Virus record (IMG/VR): IMGVR_UViG_3300033183_000180
Location: 1 to 23,495 of that record
DNA length: 23,495 bases
Strand: one strand, 5' to 3'
Origin: a virus
The translations under genes were made by a program, and so were the position numbers. The notes beneath the pieces were generated by a model that was given only the letters and a program-made list of their open reading frames with translations, was not told the origin of the DNA and made no database searches. Below, piece after piece: positions 20,782 to 23,495 of the stretch. Within the stretch, counting starts at the first letter, position 1, and the number at the start of each line of letters is the position of its first letter.

Positions 20782-21517
20782 ATCCTAATGCAACACCCGT
20801 TTCCTTGTAAAATTTCCAACTTTCGAGCGCTTGTTTGTATCCCATTTTTCGTGCGTTTCCATTGCGCCCAAGTTCAATCATTTCATCACTCAACCCATAC
20901 ACCTCAATGGAATACGGATAATTGGTTTCCACCGCAATGAAACGGAATTCCTTTGGATCGTATCCAAGCGCATCACAATAAAACGCTGCCTGAATATCAT
21001 ATCTGTATTTGAATACATCCGAGCGAAATTTTTCAGGTGAATTGTCTTGACAAGTTTTCACATCCGAAATCCATCCCGCAATTGAGTTTTTGCAATCAGG
21101 TCGCACACGCACATCAATACCATCCATTTGCCCATAGTGTGAAACTTCAATTTCGCCTTTGCAATACTTTTGCGCCAACTCATTTTTTTTGAGGTTTGCC
21201 ATAATGGATTTGATGCGCTCGTGATCACCTTCATCCAGTACGATTTTGCCCTTTGCCTTTTCGATGTGTTCCGCTTTGAGTGCTTTGCCCTCCTTTGTGC
21301 GCCCATCAACCTTTGGCATTATATAATAATCATCATAAAATTTGTCGCTTTCAAGCATTGCAGTATGCACCGCAGTTCCAAATTTCATTGCATCGGATTC
21401 CTTGTATTTTTTACCAAGGAAATGTTTCACCGATTTGATGGCAATGGATTTCAATCCTGATGCGCTGATGGAATCTTTTGAATGATATTCCTCATTTGTA
21501 TCTTTAATCTGTTTCAT
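20738..21517 (-). CDS. RecE-like PD-(D/E)XK exonuclease (DUF3799 type)
   Basis: 259 residues from ATG 21517 (MKQIKDTNEEYHSKDSISAS). Typical elements are SASGLKSIAIKSVKHFLGKK, the helix FGTAVHTAMLE, DVRVRPDCKNSIAGWISDVK with the metal-binding D...DxK, and the YDIQAAFYCDAL (Q-x-x-x-Y) helix. These mark the exodeoxyribonuclease VIII/RecE-like family. It would make 3' single strands for the ERF annealing protein encoded upstream, giving a two-component phage recombination system. The frame runs to 21592 but that part is A-rich leader. Confidence 0.9.
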   Translation of the reverse strand: MKQIKDTNEEYHSKDSISASGLKSIAIKSVKHFLGKKYKESDAMKFGTAVHTAMLESDKFYDDYYIMPKVDGRTKEGKALKAEHIEKAKGKIVLDEGDHERIKSIMANLKKNELAQKYCKGEIEVSHYGQMDGIDVRVRPDCKNSIAGWISDVKTCQDNSPEKFRSDVFKYRYDIQAAFYCDALGYDPKEFRFIAVETNYPYSIEVYGLSDEMIELGRNGNARKMGYKQALESWKFYKETGVALGYESENRNEDGSIII

Positions 21518-21525
21518 TTTGTGTT

Positions 21526-21723
21526 TTATTTTTTGAATGTTTTCATTTCCTGATATGCTTTTGATTTGATGGAACTTGCGTTTCCATACCAAATGAAAAG
21601 TTTTGTCAATTTATCTTTTACCTCCGAATCCACATCCAAAGATTCAATGATTTCATTGAAATCCTTTTTGTATTTTTTGATTCGCTTGTTTTCGTATTTA
21701 TATATTTCGATTGGTGATTTCAT
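21526..21723 (-). CDS. Unknown 65-residue basic helical protein
   Basis: Not recognised. MKSPIEIYKYENKRIKKYKK is strongly basic; the rest (FNEIIESLDVDSEVKDKLTK; LFIWYGNASSIKSKAYQEMK) is helical. No motif. It lies 4 nt below the preceding gene and 8 nt above the RecE-like gene, so it is co-transcribed with the recombination nuclease. Confidence 0.7.
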   Translation of the reverse strand: MKSPIEIYKYENKRIKKYKKDFNEIIESLDVDSEVKDKLTKLFIWYGNASSIKSKAYQEMKTFKK

Positions 21724-21727
21724 TTTT

Positions 21728-21967
21728 TTATTCTTTAATTATTGAAATTTTACCTTTTCCGTTTGTTTTTATTTCATTTAGGAATTCATTAAGTTGTTGA
21801 TACAATTTGAAATTGTCAATTGACAACTCAATCCATTCAAAAATTTCATCAGGATTCTCTGCATCTTTTAACATTTGAGCGTGATCCCAAAACATATCCA
21901 GTGCCATTTCCATTTCGTTTTTTGCGGTTTCAATTAAATTATGCAAACCCTCATTTGTGAGTTTCAT
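21728..21967 (-). CDS. Unknown 79-residue acidic helical protein
   Basis: Not recognised. From ATG 21967: MKLTNEGLHNLIETAKNEME, then a long amphipathic helix (MALDMFWDHAQMLKDAENPD) and FEWIELSIDNFKLYQQLNEF, ending basic (KTNGKGKISIIKE). Probably a helical bundle. The frame is open to 22063, but the internal ATG avoids a 74-nt overlap with the upstream gene; an ATG at 21976 is the close alternative. Confidence 0.68.
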   Translation of the reverse strand: MKLTNEGLHNLIETAKNEMEMALDMFWDHAQMLKDAENPDEIFEWIELSIDNFKLYQQLNEFLNEIKTNGKGKISIIKE

Positions 21968-21989
21968 TTTTCTCATTTCTCTTTTGATT

Positions 21990-22139
21990 TTAAAATTCAT
22001 AAATTGAAAGTATTTCATATATTGAATGAAGCGTTTGTTGCGCATCAATATATTTTTGATCACTTATTTGATTTTGTGCAGAATCCAACAAATCCATCAA
22101 TTCATCAATTTGATCATCCAAAAAAATTTCCAACTTCAT
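21990..22139 (-). CDS. Unknown 49-residue acidic helical protein
   Basis: Not recognised. MKLEIFLDDQIDELMDLLDS continues AQNQISDQKYIDAQQTLHSI and ends YEILSIYEF: two amphipathic helices in a hairpin. The frame extends to 22247, but that would cross the terminator at 22161-22191, so the ATG at 22139 is used. It is the first gene after that terminator. No convincing promoter was found in the 21-nt gap. Confidence 0.65.
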   Translation of the reverse strand: MKLEIFLDDQIDELMDLLDSAQNQISDQKYIDAQQTLHSIYEILSIYEF

Positions 22140-22160
22140 TTTTTCTGTTTTTAAAAAGTT

Positions 22161-22191
22161 AAAAAAGGGAGCGCACAATGCACCCCCTTTT
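22161..22191 (-). terminator. Intrinsic terminator after the recombination cassette
   Basis: On the minus strand a 12-bp stem (22191-22180 with 22174-22163, with G-U pairs) and a 5-nt loop precede a T-run (22166-22161). It lies 7 nt below the stop of the 22198-22452 gene. Confidence 0.82.
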
Positions 22192-22197
22192 ACTAAT

Positions 22198-22452
22198 TTA
22201 CCAAGGCAAATCACTTTCCCCTTGTGCCACTTTTTGCACTTTGCCATCGGGTTGCCAAGTGTTTAATTCAGCATACATTTTCCCGCTTTGTGCGGTTTTC
22301 ACATCAAGATTGATCCATCCGTTTTTTGCATTTGCTTTCACAAATTTTCCGAAATCATCAACTTTGATTGATACATTTGCCACCACGAAATCGGGAGCGT
22401 TTTCTCTACGTTTCACAATGAAACCATCTGCAAAAATTTTATCTTCTGCCAT
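22198..22452 (-). CDS. Small protein with an SSB-like acidic C-terminal tip (candidate ssDNA-binding protein)
   Basis: 84 residues. The pattern is mostly beta (DKIFADGFIVKRRENAPDFV; VANVSIKVDDFGKFV; GWINLDVKTAQSGKMYAELN), compatible with a small OB-like barrel, and the end VAQGESDLPW resembles the acidic D-D-I-P-F tip by which bacterial SSBs recruit partners. It sits directly below the ERF annealing gene (1-nt TAATG overlap), a common place for phage ssDNA-binding proteins. The fold and function are inferred; no family signature was recognised with certainty. Confidence 0.65.
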   Translation of the reverse strand: MAEDKIFADGFIVKRRENAPDFVVANVSIKVDDFGKFVKANAKNGWINLDVKTAQSGKMYAELNTWQPDGKVQKVAQGESDLPW

Positions 22453-22949
22453 TATATATTGAATTTAGATTTTAACTTATTTAATTGATCAGCGGATAAA
22501 TCCGCTTTTTTAATTGCTTTGAGTGCAGTTTGTCGATCTGATTTCATCACAACTTCAAATTGCTCACTTGTCAATTTTGGCTTCATTCCTGATGCCATAT
22601 TGCCATCATCATCCTCCGCTTGTAACGAAAGCAACGATTGCAATGTGTACCTCCTGAAATACGTTATTGCTGATCCGAGTTTCTGCGGATCATTTATTTC
22701 AGGGAGTTTCACTCCACTTTCAATGGAGTTTTTTCCATCACTTATCACACTGCACACCTCACCATTTTTGATGGGTTGCAAAAGTGTGAGTTCGTGTTTG
22801 TTTAGTATTGGCAACACCTCCCGAATCAATACATTGATATCAAAGTATTTCGATTTGAAAAATGGATTTGTTGCTGATTTGGATATTGCTCCAATTTCGC
22901 TTTGCACCTTCAAAAGTTTTTCGTGCAAATTATTTTCTGTTTCTGCCAT
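22452..22949 (-). CDS. erf: ERF-family single-strand annealing protein
   Basis: 165 residues. ISKSATNPFFKSKYFDINVL (22-41), VLPILNKHELTLLQPI, then GSAITYFRRYTLQSLLSLQA and EDDDGN are the hallmark of the ERF superfamily (P22 Erf-like; PF04404). Such proteins form rings on ssDNA and anneal complementary strands. The C-terminal part (LTSEQFEVVMKSDRQTALKA; LSADQLNKLKSKF) is a small helical module typical of these proteins. It pairs functionally with the RecE-like nuclease at 20738-21517. Confidence 0.93.
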   Translation of the reverse strand: MAETENNLHEKLLKVQSEIGAISKSATNPFFKSKYFDINVLIREVLPILNKHELTLLQPIKNGEVCSVISDGKNSIESGVKLPEINDPQKLGSAITYFRRYTLQSLLSLQAEDDDGNMASGMKPKLTSEQFEVVMKSDRQTALKAIKKADLSADQLNKLKSKFNI

Positions 22950-22959
22950 TATTTTAGCT

Positions 22960-23145
22960 TTAAATTAAACGATCTAAATTAAACCCCAACGATTGGAGTT
23001 TTTTGATTTCATCAACTTGAAATGTGCCACAATTGTTCACCCTTGCACGAAGCGTTGGGATTGTCATTCCTAATGCTTGACAAACCTTTTTTCGTGTGAG
23101 TTCCAAACGTTCCAATTCGGAGTTGAAATAAACATTAAATTCCAT
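22960..23145 (-). CDS. Small single-domain HTH protein (Cro/XRE-like)
   Basis: 61 residues. LERLELTRKKVCQALGMTIP then TLRARVNNCGTFQVDEIKKL fits a Cro/XRE-type helix-turn-helix: helix 2 at about 18-25, recognition helix at about 28-36, followed by a closing helix. No second domain. It is the first gene after the palindrome-bearing promoter at 23167-23190 and lies 10 nt above the ERF gene, so it may regulate its own early operon. An XRE-like DNA-binding role is family-level inference. Confidence 0.75.
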   Translation of the reverse strand: MEFNVYFNSELERLELTRKKVCQALGMTIPTLRARVNNCGTFQVDEIKKLQSLGFNLDRLI

Positions 23146-23166
23146 ATTTAAAAAAAATTATTTTCG

Positions 23167-23190
23167 CAAATATAGAAAAAATTTTTTCTA
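23167..23190 (-). promoter_or_regulatory. -7 box with an overlapping 18-bp perfect palindrome (candidate operator)
   Basis: On the minus strand TATATTTG (23174-23167) matches the Bacteroidota -7 consensus. Just upstream is TAGAAAAAATTTTTTCTA (23173-23190), a perfect 18-bp palindrome. The 24-bp block is nearly identical to that at 4318-4341. No TTTG is found at 19-20 nt, so the -33 element is weak or different. It precedes the HTH gene by 21 nt. Confidence 0.55.
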
Positions 23191-23258
23191 AAAAGAAACC
23201 CCAAGCAAAAAAAATTTCACTCGGGATTTCGGCAAACAAGGGAAAAGGAAAGTGTATT

Positions 23259-23495
23259 TTAATCGGAAATTTCCTTGATTTGTTCCGTTACTGAAACATC
23301 AGGATCATTGTTTGGAGTGTGTGCCACAAATTCCGCTTCATTTTTGCGGAGGTTGTATTTTAAAGTATCAATCATTGATGCTTGATCCTCCTTGAAATTT
23401 TCAAAATCCATATACAATTTATCTATTGGAGTAACGGGTTTTTTCTTTAATCCGTATCCAGTGCCTTCATATCGTGGCACATAACTTCGGTAATC
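23259..23495 (-). CDS. Unknown charged protein, N-terminal end uncertain (frame open to window edge)
   Basis: The frame ends with TAA at 23261-23259 and remains open to the right edge (79 codons before the stop). A GTG at 23480 would give 73 residues (PRYEGTGYGLKKKP, then DKLYMDFENFKEDQASMIDT), but the true start may lie outside. The middle is helical and the C-terminus acidic (PNNDPDVSVTEQIKEISD). No family recognised. The following 113 nt hold the promoter of the HTH gene and nothing else obvious. Confidence 0.6.
   Translation of the reverse strand, partial: DYRSYVPRYEGTGYGLKKKPVTPIDKLYMDFENFKEDQASMIDTLKYNLRKNEAEFVAHTPNNDPDVSVTEQIKEISD

Noticed and set aside
22140-22247. Upstream extension of the 49-residue gene
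   Set aside because: It spans a 12-bp terminator stem and overlaps the end of the SSB-like gene.

Overview
The window looks like part of a tailed double-stranded DNA phage (or prophage) of a Bacteroidota host. Every supportable gene is on the minus strand, so transcription runs from high to low coordinates. The host inference rests on three things: (1) promoter-like sites of the Bacteroidota type (TTTG, about 19 nt, TAnnTTTG); (2) A-rich leaders without a clear Shine-Dalgarno before most starts; (3) gene families common in Bacteroidota phages, such as the small Lys-rich KGVHSK protein and the LamG-like tail-protein start. The DNA is AT-rich and genes are packed tightly, mostly with 1-11 nt overlaps (TAATG, ATGA). 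No tRNA, CRISPR array or insertion sequence was seen.

Right part, 23495 to about 16050 (early genes): a one-domain HTH regulator behind a palindrome-bearing promoter; a recombination cassette (ERF annealing protein plus a small protein with an SSB-like acidic tip) closed by a terminator; small unknown genes; a RecE-like PD-(D/E)XK exonuclease; a DnaA domain IV-like protein; a VRR-NUC nuclease; a winged-helix replication initiator carrying four 15-bp iterons beside an 85% AT tract (candidate lambda-O-style origin); a second PD-(D/E)XK-like nuclease; and a Twinkle/T7-gp4-like primase-helicase. No DNA polymerase is visible.

Middle, about 16050 to 12700: three DNA methyltransferases of different classes (phage Dam-type adenine, ParB-domain fusion of the DPPY type, short C5-cytosine) mixed with tiny proteins. 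Three intrinsic terminators and one dedicated promoter split this part into small units.

Left part, 12710 to 1 (late genes): small and large terminase, portal (with an appended C-terminal phage domain), a small basic protein, a Lys/Cys-rich peptide, two membrane proteins, a MuF-type minor head protein fused to an HEXXH metallopeptidase domain, HK97-type prohead protease and major capsid protein. An accessory cassette with its own promoter and two terminators then interrupts the head genes: five tiny proteins and an intron-endonuclease-like PD-(D/E)XK protein. After it come the neck/tail-completion genes (gp6-like, head closure, gp10-like, DUF3168-like), an unknown 90-residue protein, an M15 endolysin, a 3TM holin, and the start of a LamG-type tail protein cut by the window edge. 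Tail tube and tape measure genes are not between the neck and lysis genes, so if present they lie outside the window.

Several genes of 37-57 residues were found by reading the gaps by eye. With them included, no stretch over 300 bases lacks a gene.
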